A stretch of 64,000 bases of DNA, taken from contig CAWGHZ010000007.1 of the NCBI GenBank assembly GCA_963822575.1, forward strand, positions 1,426,001-1,490,000. Direction: 5' to 3'. The notes beneath the pieces were generated by a model. The model saw only the letters and a list, made by a program, of their open reading frames with translations, ran no database searches and had not been told where the DNA came from. Source of the DNA: CAWGHZ01 sp963822575 (GTDB taxonomy: Bacteria; Pseudomonadota; Alphaproteobacteria; MPNO01; DASWLB01). The translations under genes were made by a program, and so were the position numbers. Below, one piece after another: positions 56,616-64,000 of this stretch (position 1 is its first letter; each line of letters starts with the position of its first letter).

Positions 56616-57626
56616 CTACTTCCCCAGCCTTGCCGCCGCCGCCTTGGCGTAGCTGAGATCGACGTGCTTCGTCACGTCGATCGTCTGCGGCTCGACGCCG
56701 AAGCGCTTCAGGTCGTCGACGTTCCGCTGCAGCCGCTTCACGTCGACCATCGCGTGCGGGTCGCGGTAGTTGTCCTTGCGGGTGAAGGCCCAGCTTTCGT
56801 AGGTCTTGACCGGCAGCTTGGCGAGCTTGGCGAGGATTTCGAGGCCCTGCATGCGCGTCTTCGGGTCGTACATCCAGTGGCGGAACAGCATGTCGTCCTC
56901 GAGGAAATCGACCACGACCGACCGGTGCGCCGCGAGCCAGCCGCGCTTGGCGGTGTACATCACCGTCTCGGCCGGCCCGACCACGTCGCCCATCTTGAAC
57001 AGGAGCTTGAGCGACGGGTCGCGCTCCGCCCGGTAGTTGAACGGCAGCAGCAGGAAGGCCATGTCGATGCGCTTCGCCTTGAGCGCGGCGAGCTGCGTCG
57101 GCAGCCGGACCTCGACCACCTGGTAATCCACCCGCTCCTTGAGCCCGTGCTGGTTCAGCATGGCGCGCATGACGCCGTCGATCGACGAGCCGTAGCTGTT
57201 CACCCCGACGATTTTGCCCTTGAGGTCCGCGATCTTGTGGATGTCGTCCTTGCGCACCCAGAACGTGCCCGAGCTCGCCCAGCCCGGCAGGTCGGTGGTC
57301 AGCTCCTGGCCGATGACGACGATGTCGATCCTGGCGCGCGTCACCGCGTTCACCAGCGACTGCGGGCTCGAGGTCGAGATCTGGATCTGGTCGGAGGCGA
57401 GCGCGGTGAGCGCCGCGCCCGAGCCCTGCATGCGCTCGGGTTCGAGCACGTAGCTCTTGCCCCAGTGGCGGTAGATCGATTTCGGCGCCATCGCCATCAG
57501 CGGCGCCAGATTGGCCGGCACCACCGTCCAGTTCATCTTGATGTGGAGCGGCTCGGCCCCCGCGCCCTCGCCGAGCGCGACGACCGCCAGCGCGGCGAGC
57601 GCCGCGCGCAGCATTGTTCTTTTCAT
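56616..57626 (-). CDS. NMT1/THI5-like ABC transporter substrate-binding protein
   Basis: Periplasmic binding protein of 336 aa with a signal peptide (MKRTMLRAALAALAVVALGE, cleavage near AGA-E) and a type II fold (LHIKMNWTVVPANLAPLMAM, LKGKIVGVNSYGSSIDGVMR). The family covers nitrate, sulfonate, thiamine-precursor and aromatic-acid importers. No permease or ATPase genes are adjacent. It converges on the catabolic operon, suggesting uptake of the pathway substrate. The ATG at 57626 has GGAGGCGGAG upstream. Confidence 0.82.
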   Translation of the reverse strand: MKRTMLRAALAALAVVALGEGAGAEPLHIKMNWTVVPANLAPLMAMAPKSIYRHWGKSYVLEPERMQGSGAALTALASDQIQISTSSPQSLVNAVTRARIDIVVIGQELTTDLPGWASSGTFWVRKDDIHKIADLKGKIVGVNSYGSSIDGVMRAMLNQHGLKERVDYQVVEVRLPTQLAALKAKRIDMAFLLLPFNYRAERDPSLKLLFKMGDVVGPAETVMYTAKRGWLAAHRSVVVDFLEDDMLFRHWMYDPKTRMQGLEILAKLAKLPVKTYESWAFTRKDNYRDPHAMVDVKRLQRNVDDLKRFGVEPQTIDVTKHVDLSYAKAAAARLGK

Positions 57627-57780
57627 CTCCGCCTCCCTCGCGACGTTTCCTCGCCGGCGACGGTAGCAGAGAGACTTGGAACGGGTCCAGGGCGCACGCC
57701 TCGTGCCGTGCACCCTGGGCGAAAGCTGGTACTATCGCCGCGCCGGGACGCGCGGTCCCGGGCTGCGCGCGGGAGAGAAC

Positions 57781-58449
57781 ATGTTCTACGAGCCGGACAA
57801 GAACGACCACGGCCTGCCTTACAACCCGTTCAAGTCGATCTGCGTGCCGCGCCCGATCGCCTGGGTGTCGACGCTCGACCTCGACGGCAGGCTCAACCTC
57901 GCGCCGTTCAGCCAGTTCCAGAATTTATGCTACGATCCGCCGCACGTGATGTTCGCGCCGCGCTCCAAGACCGACACGGCGCGCAACATCCACGCGACCG
58001 GCGAGTTCGTCATCAACATGGCGACCTGGGCGCTGCGCGAGCAGGTGAACCTCACTTCGTCCGTGGTGCCCGCCGACGTGGACGAGGCGGCGCTCGCCGG
58101 GCTCGAGATGGTGCCGGCGCGGCTCGTACGCCCGCCGCGCGTCAAGGCCTCGCCGGTGCAGCTCGAATGCCGGCTGGTGACTGCGCTCGCCCTGCCCCAG
58201 CGCCTTCCCGACGCCTGCCAGGACGTGATCATCGGCCGCGTCGTGGGCGTGCACATCGCCGACGAGGCGCTGACCCCCGAAGGGCGCATCGACGTGGTGA
58301 AGATCCGCCCGCTCGCCCGGCTCGGCTATCTCGACTACACCTCGATCGAGACGAGCTTCACCATGCCGCCGCCCGACGGGCCCAATGCCGCGCGTCAGCG
58401 CCGCGGGCTCGAAGGCCGGCCCGAAGAGACCGAACCGGCCAAGGCGTGA
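57781..58449 (+). CDS. flavin reductase-like (FMN-binding split barrel) protein
   Basis: Protein of 222 aa of the flavin reductase-like/FMN split-barrel family (SICVPRPIAWVSTLDLDGRL, NLAPFSQFQNLCYDPP, ATGEFVINMATWALREQVN). Such proteins supply reduced flavin to monooxygenases or hydrolyse esters in catabolic clusters. It is divergent from the binding-protein gene. The ATG at 57781 follows GGGAGAG; longer ORF forms upstream are not protein-like. Confidence 0.85.
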   Translation: MFYEPDKNDHGLPYNPFKSICVPRPIAWVSTLDLDGRLNLAPFSQFQNLCYDPPHVMFAPRSKTDTARNIHATGEFVINMATWALREQVNLTSSVVPADVDEAALAGLEMVPARLVRPPRVKASPVQLECRLVTALALPQRLPDACQDVIIGRVVGVHIADEALTPEGRIDVVKIRPLARLGYLDYTSIETSFTMPPPDGPNAARQRRGLEGRPEETEPAKA

Positions 58450-58461
58450 GGCGCCCGCCTC

Positions 58462-58490
58462 TTGACTGTTGCGGATGAAATTCCTATATT
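58462..58490 (+). promoter_or_regulatory. strong sigma-70-type promoter
   Basis: TTGACT (58462-58467), a 17-base spacer, then TATATT (58485-58490), which is near-consensus and ideally spaced. It directs transcription to the right into a repeat-rich segment with no recognised gene. Confidence 0.65.
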
Positions 58491-58550
58491 GCTCTGGAGC
58501 GCAGCTCGGGGCGCGGACGCACGCCCTCACCGTCTTTTCCCCGCATTTGA
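58491..58550. other. promoter-proximal leader, no gene seen
   Basis: Short high-G+C stretch between the sigma-70 promoter and the GGCGACAT repeat array. I see no ribosome-binding site and no recognised ORF here; it is probably untranslated leader of the transcript from 58462-58490. Confidence 0.4.
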
Positions 58551-58677
58551 GGCGACATTCGTTTCAGATCAATGGGTTGTGAGGAGACAACGGGCGACAT
58601 TGAGGTTACCTAGAGGCGACATAGAGGCGACATCAGGCGACATAGAGGCGACATCAGGCGACATAGAGGCGACATCG
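58551..58677 (+). repeat. helically phased GGCGACAT repeats (21-bp tandem unit)
   Basis: The octamer GGCGACAT occurs eight times (58551, 58593, 58615, 58626, 58636, 58647, 58657, 58668). The last six alternate 11 and 10 bp apart, forming three tandem 21-bp units (two octamers separated by AGA and CA). Before them a small hairpin GTTGT-GAGGAG-ACAAC holds a Shine-Dalgarno-like loop. Read in one frame the units encode Gly-Asp-Ile-Glu-Ala-Thr-Ser repeats, but no good start codon exists. A protein-binding array or a repeat-containing transcript are both possible. Confidence 0.6.
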
Positions 58678-58989
58678 GCGCGACGGTCGGGTTACGTGCT
58701 GCGCGGGGGAGCGGCGCCGGGACGACCGGCGCGCGGTGGGGTGGCCTACGGGAGGCCAATCCAAACGGCTCTAAGGGCCGCAGAACCGCTGTTCTCCGCC
58801 ATTTCCGCCGCGCCATGCACATGTTTCTCTGCACATATTTAACTCTGCCGTATGGGTCGGAAAGGGTGCCAACCCAACCGACGGAGCCGTCCCAGCTTCG
58901 GCATTTGCACCCCTATTTCGCGCTCCGCTTCTCGAACGCGGCCATCCACTCGCGGGCGAGCTTCTGCGCCTTTGCAATCTGGGCGGGCG

Positions 58990-60045
58990 TCATTTTGCTC
59001 GCAATAAAGTCGCGGTTTTTAGTCGCAGCTTGATCGCCCTGCAGCGGAAAGGTTGAACCACATATGGGCTTGCACGTAATCCTGAGAGAACACCATTACC
59101 TGTGCAGTACATGATGCCTAGGTTGAACTGGGCTGACGGGTGGCCTTGGTCTGCGGCCTTACGAAACCACTTCGCCGCCTCAGGGTAGCTCTGCGGAACT
59201 CCCCATCCGTTGTATTGCATGATGCCAAGGTTGTATTCGGCTTTGGCTTCATCTCGCTCAGCCGCTCTCCTATACCACTTCACTGCCTCAACGTAGTCTT
59301 GGGGCACGCCTTGCCCCCTTTGGTACATTATGCCGAGGTTTATCTGGGCTTCGGCTTTGCCCTGCTCGGCGGCTTTGCGATACCACTTCGCCGCCTCGCC
59401 GTAGTCCTGAGGAACCCCATCCCCCTTTATGTACATGAGAGCAATGTTGAACTGAGCGATGGCTAAGCCTTTCTCCGCCGCCTTGCGAAACCACTTCGCC
59501 GCCTCAGGGTAGCTCTGCGGAACCCCATCCCCCTTTATGTACATGAAAGCAATGTTGAACTGAGCGATGGCTAAGCCTTTCTCCGCCGCCTTGCGAAACC
59601 ACTTCGCCGCCTCAGGGTAGCTCTGCGGAGCACCCTCGCCGTTGAGGTACATTCTAGCGAGGGCGGTCTGCGCGTCTGGGTTTCCTCGTTTGGCAGCTAT
59701 CCGATACCACGTCATCGCCTCGGCGTAGTCCTGGAGCACGCCTAAGCCGCTTTCGTACATTCGACCGACGAAAAGCTGAGCCAAAAGATCGCCCTGCTCG
59801 GCGGCTTTGCGATACCACTTCGCCGCCTCGGCGTAGTTCCGACGCACGCCCCTCCCTTCTTCATACATAGTGCCGAGGGCAGTTTGAGCGGACGCCATGC
59901 CCCGTTCCGCAGCGTCGCGATACCGCAGAAACGCCTCAGCGTCGCCCTGCCCGGCAGGCGTGCGAATTTGCTGCCCCCATACCGTAGGGGCAAGCACAAG
60001 CAGCAACAAAGCGGCGAAGATGCGTCGCATGGTTACATTGAACAT
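58990..60045 (-). CDS. Sel1-like repeat protein with frameshifted C-terminus
   Basis: Exported protein of 351 aa with a signal peptide (RRIFAALLLLVLAPTVWG) and seven to eight Sel1/TPR-like repeats of 36 residues (pattern YPEAAKWFRKAAEKGLAIAQ). Sel1 repeats mediate protein interactions in envelope or stress processes. The end departs from the family: after MYCTGNGVLS the frame runs into unrelated residues. The expected tail (QDYVQAHMWFNLSAA, then TKNRDFIASKMTPAQIAKAQ) lies in other frames, joined by two net +1 shifts, with a native stop at 58913. The ATG at 60045 is used; an ATG at 60030 gives the same signal peptide. Confidence 0.8.
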   Translation of the reverse strand: MFNVTMRRIFAALLLLVLAPTVWGQQIRTPAGQGDAEAFLRYRDAAERGMASAQTALGTMYEEGRGVRRNYAEAAKWYRKAAEQGDLLAQLFVGRMYESGLGVLQDYAEAMTWYRIAAKRGNPDAQTALARMYLNGEGAPQSYPEAAKWFRKAAEKGLAIAQFNIAFMYIKGDGVPQSYPEAAKWFRKAAEKGLAIAQFNIALMYIKGDGVPQDYGEAAKWYRKAAEQGKAEAQINLGIMYQRGQGVPQDYVEAVKWYRRAAERDEAKAEYNLGIMQYNGWGVPQSYPEAAKWFRKAADQGHPSAQFNLGIMYCTGNGVLSGLRASPYVVQPFRCRAIKLRLKTATLLRAK

Positions 60046-60062
60046 TTAGGCGGGCAGAGGCG

Positions 60063-60542
60063 TCAACGGCTTAGGCCGAGCATTCCACTCGGCGCCCGCC
60101 GCCTAGCGTCATAACCGAGCGTTCGCGAGCGTATCCAGTCGGCCCGGCGAAACCAAGATTTTTTGCCGCGGCCACGGCTCCCGCGCTTCGCTGGAACCAA
60201 CTTCCCCTTGCGGACTAGGCGGGCGATGCTGTCGGCATTGCAGCCAACGTAACGCGCCGCCTCCACCGCGTCCAGGAGCACGGCCGGGTTGTAGCGCGGA
60301 ACGTCGGACGGCGCTTTGCGGCCGAGTATCCTTCCCACTGGCCGGCGCCGTGAGACGATCCACTCGAGACGCACGGCGCGCAGCACAGAGGCGCGGCTCA
60401 CCAAACATGGCCCATCGCGATCCGCTCGGCGCACCACGTCGAGCTTGCCGGCCATAACAGCACGGCGAATGTCGCGCTCGGTGACACGCGCCACCTTGGC
60501 GGCCTCGGCCAACGTGAGATGCTGTTTAACGCGGGCGGTCAT
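60063..60542 (-). CDS. helix-turn-helix DNA-binding protein with two excisionase-like modules
   Basis: Basic protein of 159 aa. It has two MerR/excisionase-type helix-turn-helix modules: LTLAEAAKVARVTERDIRRA (about residues 10-35) and LLDAVEAARYVGCNADSIAR, then KGKLVPAKRGSRGRG (about 85-125). This suggests a transcription or excision factor. It overlaps the preceding gene by 17 bp (60526-60542). It lies in a run of element-like minus-strand genes. No closer family is recognised. Confidence 0.6.
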   Translation of the reverse strand: MTARVKQHLTLAEAAKVARVTERDIRRAVMAGKLDVVRRADRDGPCLVSRASVLRAVRLEWIVSRRRPVGRILGRKAPSDVPRYNPAVLLDAVEAARYVGCNADSIARLVRKGKLVPAKRGSRGRGKKSWFRRADWIRSRTLGYDARRRAPSGMLGLSR

Positions 60543-60864
60543 TGCGCCATAGCTCAATCGTGCGGCCGGCCGTCAGGGCAAGCCAGGTCTCGTATTCCTC
60601 GCGCATCGGGATCGTCTCCGGCGGGCGGTGCGCGAGACGGTTCTGGAACCTAGCCCGCAAGATCGACCCTCCGGCTTGGTCGTCGTCGGCCCACATGACA
60701 ACATCCGCGCGCTCGATAGCTTGCTTGGCCCGCGGATCGTCGCGAGCGGGCGGCAGGATCGGGTTGATATCGAAGTACACGCGGATGGCCCCTTCGGGGA
60801 TCGTCGCGAAAAAATCATCGCGCGGCGAGTGCAGCAGGCGCGTGAAGAACCAGTTCAATCGCAT
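60526..60864 (-). CDS. hypothetical protein, 112 aa
   Basis: ORF of 112 aa from the ATG at 60864 with AAGGAG 9 bases upstream (MRLNWFFTRLLHSPRDDFFA). It is acidic-aromatic with Pro-rich turns (DINPILPPARDDPRAKQA) and has no known domain. It overlaps the HTH gene by 17 bp and starts just before the stop of the previous gene. The compact overlapping layout is typical of phage or plasmid-like modules. Confidence 0.5.
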   Translation of the reverse strand: MRLNWFFTRLLHSPRDDFFATIPEGAIRVYFDINPILPPARDDPRAKQAIERADVVMWADDDQAGGSILRARFQNRLAHRPPETIPMREEYETWLALTAGRTIELWRNDRPR

Positions 60865-60865
60865 G

Positions 60866-61267
60866 TCATGGTCTCCTTGATGTGGCGGGGTGGCGCGGGG
60901 GTTGATGGTGCGTCGGTTGTGGTCGGACTGGCTTCGGCTTGTCCAAGAACTCGGCGTAGGGATCAGCACGCCAGCGACGGGCAACTGTGAAGCCGCGCCG
61001 GACCTGTTTGGGCGTGAACGTGTTCCGGTTGCCGCACGTCACGAGCGCCGCCGCCCACGCCGTGCAGAAGGCGTCGAGATCGATATCCGGGCGCTCTACG
61101 GCAACCTTGATCGGCCAATGTGGCTGGCCGGGCGCTGTGGGCAACGTGGCGGCGATCTCGCTGGCCGGAATGTTGATCGGTCCCGTTAGACCATCCTCGC
61201 TCGCGGTGTAGCCGCCGGGGAGCACGACCGGCTTCACGCGTAGTCGGAGCGTCGGCCGGCCGCTCAC
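60866..61267 (-). CDS. hypothetical protein, 133 aa
   Basis: ORF of 133 aa from a GTG at 61267 that overlaps the primase-like gene stop (GTGA). The N-terminal part resembles a small beta-rich protein (RLRVKPVVLPGGYTASEDGL). The C-terminus is basic and Pro/His/Arg-rich (RWRADPYAEFLDKPKPV, then low complexity). No known domain. It belongs to the coupled gene run of the element. Confidence 0.45.
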   Translation of the reverse strand: MSGRPTLRLRVKPVVLPGGYTASEDGLTGPINIPASEIAATLPTAPGQPHWPIKVAVERPDIDLDAFCTAWAAALVTCGNRNTFTPKQVRRGFTVARRWRADPYAEFLDKPKPVRPQPTHHQPPRHPATSRRP

Positions 61268-63582
61268 GGTGCATCCTCCTGGCGCTCCGGCAGGACGACA
61301 CCATCGGGCAGAGGCGGAAGATCGGAGTATCGCGGCGCAACCCAATCCTGCGTGCCGTGCGAGACGTAAGAGGCGAGGATCGGGTCGTACTTGGCCCAGC
61401 CCTTCTTGCCCTTCGCGAGCACGCCCGTCCGCAGGGTCTGGTAGTTTTCTGTACAGCCGTAATGGTCGCGCATTTCTCGCGCGAGGTCGCCGGCCGCCCA
61501 TGTCTTGCCGGGCATGGAGCGCAGTGCGGCGAGGGTACAAAGTACGATCTTCTTCCGCTCGAACTCGCGAGCCATTTTTCCGGCCGGCTTGCCGGTGGTC
61601 ACGTCGATCACTTCGTCGCGTCGCGCGCCTCTGAATGCAACCTTCGTCGTCTGGCCGGGGAACTCGTGATCGTCGTCGGGGAACTTGTGGTCGGCGTACT
61701 CGACCGCAATCGACCAGCCGTCCTTGGCGGATTTCACCTTCGAGAACGTGATCTCGGTATCACTGGCCGCGACCGTTCCGGTGTAGGTGCGCACTTGATC
61801 GGCGTCGTCTTCCCAATCGGTCAAGCCCTTCGTCTCGGTATGGCCTCGGCCGAGATGCGCAACCAGCGTCACGGCAATTCCGCCACGCTGTAGTTCGTTG
61901 GCGGCGTGCAGTACTTCGGAAGTCGGACCTTCCTCGCTGACACCACCGCGCATGTTCCGGCGCAACGTATCGAACCACACGGCAATGGGGAGCCGGCCGG
62001 TCGCATATCGGATGGTCGCCAGCGTGTCGCCGAGCGCGCGTCGGCCGTCAGCCGTGTTGAGCCGGGCGGCGCGGTCGAAGATGTAGAACCGGCCGCGAAG
62101 GGTGGCGGGATCAACATCGAACTTGGCGCACCATGCGCACACGTCTTTCCAGATACGTTCCTGGCCTTCTGCCGCGACGTACAGCACTGGCCCGGTGATC
62201 TCGACGGGCATTCCGAGCCATGGCTTGCCGGTCGCGGCAGAGAGCGCAAGCGCAAGCTCATTGAACGATTTGCCCGCACGTGAGCGACCGGACGCCGCGC
62301 TCAAGCTGGCCTCTGCTAAAACGTCCGTGATGATCCACTTCGCCACCGGCCGCGCGGCGTAGGCGGGGCCGTCGAATAGGCCATCGGGCCAAGGTGGGGG
62401 GACGGTGGGCTTCTGGCCATCGGACCAGGGCGGAGGAATGAGGCTGAATGCAGCGGCGCCGTCATCGTCGGGTGGTAGATCGTCGGGCTCGGCGCGCGAC
62501 GCCACCGTGCTGGTATGGACGACCGGGCCAAACTCATTAAGGCCGCTCGGGTCAATGCCATCGAACGCTGCACGGCGCGCGGTAACGCTATCGGTGCCGG
62601 CCGTCGCGTTCTGCACGTTGCCGCTGGAATAGACCGACCGGACGCGGCCGGCGATCTCACTTCGCCCAAGGGGCACCGGATTGCGACGGTTCCACTCGAC
62701 CAGCCACCCTAGCGCCGTTGTCTGGCCGATGCCGCGGTCGCGGAGCCCGGCCGCTAACTTGTACGCGGTGTTATCGCGTTCGCCTTCCTGTGCCTGGGGT
62801 TGCTTGAGAAGCCATTCGCGCGCGGCGCCTAGATCAATGGGCTTGTCCCACCCGCCCTCAGGCGCCTGGACCCCCGTGGCCGTGGCTTCCTTGTCGCGCT
62901 GGCGCCCGGCGCGCGCGATCAACTCCGGTGGGCACGGTGCGATAGGGCGATCCTTGACGACCGTGTACGGCTTGCCGCCCACGACGCTCGGCGGGATTAG
63001 GACGTAACCGCCGCTCGACCGGCCATCGATGCCATAACCCCATGGCCCTGGCGGTTTATCGCCGCCCCCCTTGTTCCCGCTGACGTTGCCGAGCTTCACG
63101 CCCTCGGGGAGCTTGTAGTAACAGGTGCCGCCCGCCGCTCGGCGTCTCGACCTCGCGTGTCGTCGGCAAGAGCCCGTCCAATGCGAGGTCTTGCGCCGTT
63201 TCATTGCCGCCGTTCTTGGGGTCAATGTCGATGACCACGAGCGCCATGTCGCCCCGGCTCGACCGCCCAATGTTGGATTCGGAGAACTGCCGGCCCCATT
63301 CCGCTGATCTGCGCCGGATTGTCGCGACGCATCCTGAAAGCCATGAGCGGTGAGCGGACGCTTGTCGCCGGCTGCGCACGGGAAGATGGCTACCGGCCCT
63401 GCAACGTCGAGCAAGTCCGCGGCGATAGCCTGCGGGTCGATTTCGGGCGAGAGGCTGTAGAGGGTGCGGGGGAATGGCGACGACGCGCGCCGCGATGCGC
63501 TTGTACAACGGAGGCTGGCGCACGGGACGGGGCGGCGCACAAACGAAAACAGCCGCGAAATCAGCGCGGCCGGTATGTCCAA
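61264..63582 (-). CDS. primase-polymerase/AAA ATPase protein of a mobile element, frameshifted in the N-terminal domain
   Basis: The C-terminal two-thirds is intact in one frame: a RepA/AAA-type ATPase with Walker A ASGRSRAGKSF, LLVLYVAAEGQE-like strand (PVLYVAAEGQERIWKD) and VTLVAHLGRGHTE, then a winged-helix end. The N-terminal prim-pol domain is spread over three frames: AIFPCAAGDKRPLTAHGFQD, then RDNPAQIS, then EWGRQFSESNIG and ALVVIDIDPKNGGNE, then back to YYKLPEGVKLGNVSG. Three net +1 shifts at about 63330, 63300 and 63120 explain this. The start is uncertain (TTG at 63582, GTG at 63540). Prim-pol/AAA proteins replicate plasmids and phages. Confidence 0.7.
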   Translation of the reverse strand: MDIPAALISRLFSFVRRPVPCASLRCTSASRRASSPFPRTLYSLSPEIDPQAIAADLLDVAGPVAIFPCAAGDKRPLTAHGFQDASRQSGADQRNGAGSSPNPTLGGRAGATWRSWSSTLTPRTAAMKRRKTSHWTGSCRRHARSRRRAAGGTCYYKLPEGVKLGNVSGNKGGGDKPPGPWGYGIDGRSSGGYVLIPPSVVGGKPYTVVKDRPIAPCPPELIARAGRQRDKEATATGVQAPEGGWDKPIDLGAAREWLLKQPQAQEGERDNTAYKLAAGLRDRGIGQTTALGWLVEWNRRNPVPLGRSEIAGRVRSVYSSGNVQNATAGTDSVTARRAAFDGIDPSGLNEFGPVVHTSTVASRAEPDDLPPDDDGAAAFSLIPPPWSDGQKPTVPPPWPDGLFDGPAYAARPVAKWIITDVLAEASLSAASGRSRAGKSFNELALALSAATGKPWLGMPVEITGPVLYVAAEGQERIWKDVCAWCAKFDVDPATLRGRFYIFDRAARLNTADGRRALGDTLATIRYATGRLPIAVWFDTLRRNMRGGVSEEGPTSEVLHAANELQRGGIAVTLVAHLGRGHTETKGLTDWEDDADQVRTYTGTVAASDTEITFSKVKSAKDGWSIAVEYADHKFPDDDHEFPGQTTKVAFRGARRDEVIDVTTGKPAGKMAREFERKKIVLCTLAALRSMPGKTWAAGDLAREMRDHYGCTENYQTLRTGVLAKGKKGWAKYDPILASYVSHGTQDWVAPRYSDLPPLPDGVVLPERQEDAP

Positions 63583-64000
63583 TTAGGGCGGTTGGTGTGG
63601 TCATATCTGTGATCCCAAATTGCTATGTCATCGTCATCGTTCCCCTTGCGGCTCGTCTTGCCAGTTCAGCGGTGCCCTGATCCCAGAGGTGAGATCACCG
63701 GGTTTCGGCGTAGCCACGCCTGGCGGAGCGAGGCCCCGCGTGCGACCTATATGTGCACCCAAATGTAGAACGCAACCGCCCCGGCAACTTTTTTAAGCGG
63801 CCGGGGCGGGCAGTAGAAAAACGTCGATGACATTGCAGGAGAGGGATGCTCCTGTCCGGCGAGGACCAGTCGCCGAAGGCTGGGATATGGCCTGCCAATC
63901 GCCGTCGTTCAAGGCCGGCGCGGCGACACCCCATCCCTAGAGGCCACTACGAAGTGCAACTTTCAAATTCACCAAATGAGCGTGTGTGCACGCTCTAAAG
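63583..64000. other. right-end region without a recognised gene
   Basis: No protein-like ORF, tRNA or repeat family is recognised. An A/T-rich AACTTTTTTAAG block near 63785 and a TGTGTGCACGC near 63985 are the only notable segments. If the element extends further right, its integrase and attachment site would lie beyond the window. The ORFs here read as random frames. Confidence 0.4.

Noticed and set aside
54637..57810. 1,057-codon minus-strand ORF
   Set aside because: Antisense to FAH and MDR genes and out of frame with the binding protein; low-complexity shadow reading.
58551..58677. CRISPR-like array
   Set aside because: Units are 21 bp with 2-3-base gaps and no unique spacers; no cas genes.
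58462..58842. 126-aa ORF with GDIEATS repeats as a gene
   Set aside because: Its TTG start lies in the -35 box and no good internal start with ribosome-binding site is seen.
63695..63934. 79-aa minus-strand ORF
   Set aside because: Arg/Gly-rich shadow sequence, no ribosome-binding site, no recognised domain.
63583..64000. tRNA or attachment site for the element
   Set aside because: No cloverleaf or direct repeat with the 58.5-58.9 kb side could be seen.

Overview
The window is high-G+C, gene-dense DNA that looks like an alphaproteobacterial chromosome. The flagellar run fliL-fliM-DUF6468-MotE-like, DUF3775, an RpoH-type sigma factor with small heat-shock and universal-stress genes, and dispersed palindromic repeats typical of Hyphomicrobiales/Rhodospirillales all fit. 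Species cannot be set from the sequence alone.

Layout. 0-2.4 kb: AmmeMemoRadiSam triad (amrS diverging from amrB-amrA). 2.4-8.3 kb: storage-glucan breakdown (alpha-glucan phosphorylase, GH15 glucoamylase) around two secreted PRC-barrel-like paralogues. 8.3-11.5 kb: flagellar genes, with a one-base frameshift near the start of fliM. 12-16 kb: MgtC and CDF cation proteins, alanine dehydrogenase, an EamA transporter. 16.2-19.8 kb: methylcitrate cycle operon prpD-prpB-prpC. 19.9-27.1 kb: cupin plus TPP enzyme, facing a branched-chain-amino-acid-type ABC transporter operon (livKHMGF order). 27.3-31.1 kb: cupin, lone HyuB, YCII and Gfo/Idh/MocA proteins.

31.1-36.2 kb differs from its surroundings. 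It has lower G+C, long intergenic regions, three PEP-CTERM (exosortase-sorted) secreted proteins and an IS630-family insertion. Two PEP-CTERM genes share the same promoter layout: a -24/-12 sigma-54 promoter, a pair of 17-bp motifs about 82 bp further upstream, and a more distal TGTGAC pair. I read this as a small sigma-54 regulon and as the most interesting feature of the window.

36.2-46.8 kb: stress block (USPs, rpoH, hsp20, DUF3775, CHAD), MacAB-like efflux, methylmalonate-semialdehyde dehydrogenase and a TetR regulator. Remnants cluster here and just after: a pncA/pncB deletion scar, a stop-interrupted small ORF, a decayed methyltransferase, and hicA with an internal deletion beside intact hicB.

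47.8-58.4 kb: HyuA/HyuB, then a probable ring-cleavage catabolic cluster (two extradiol-dioxygenase-like VOC proteins, class II aldolase-like protein, FAH-family hydrolase, zinc/quinone-type dehydrogenase, NMT1-like binding protein, flavin reductase-like protein). 58.4-64 kb: a strong promoter over phased 21-bp repeats, then what looks like a decaying integrated element (Sel1 protein, HTH protein, two small proteins, primase-polymerase/AAA protein) with several net +1 frameshifts.
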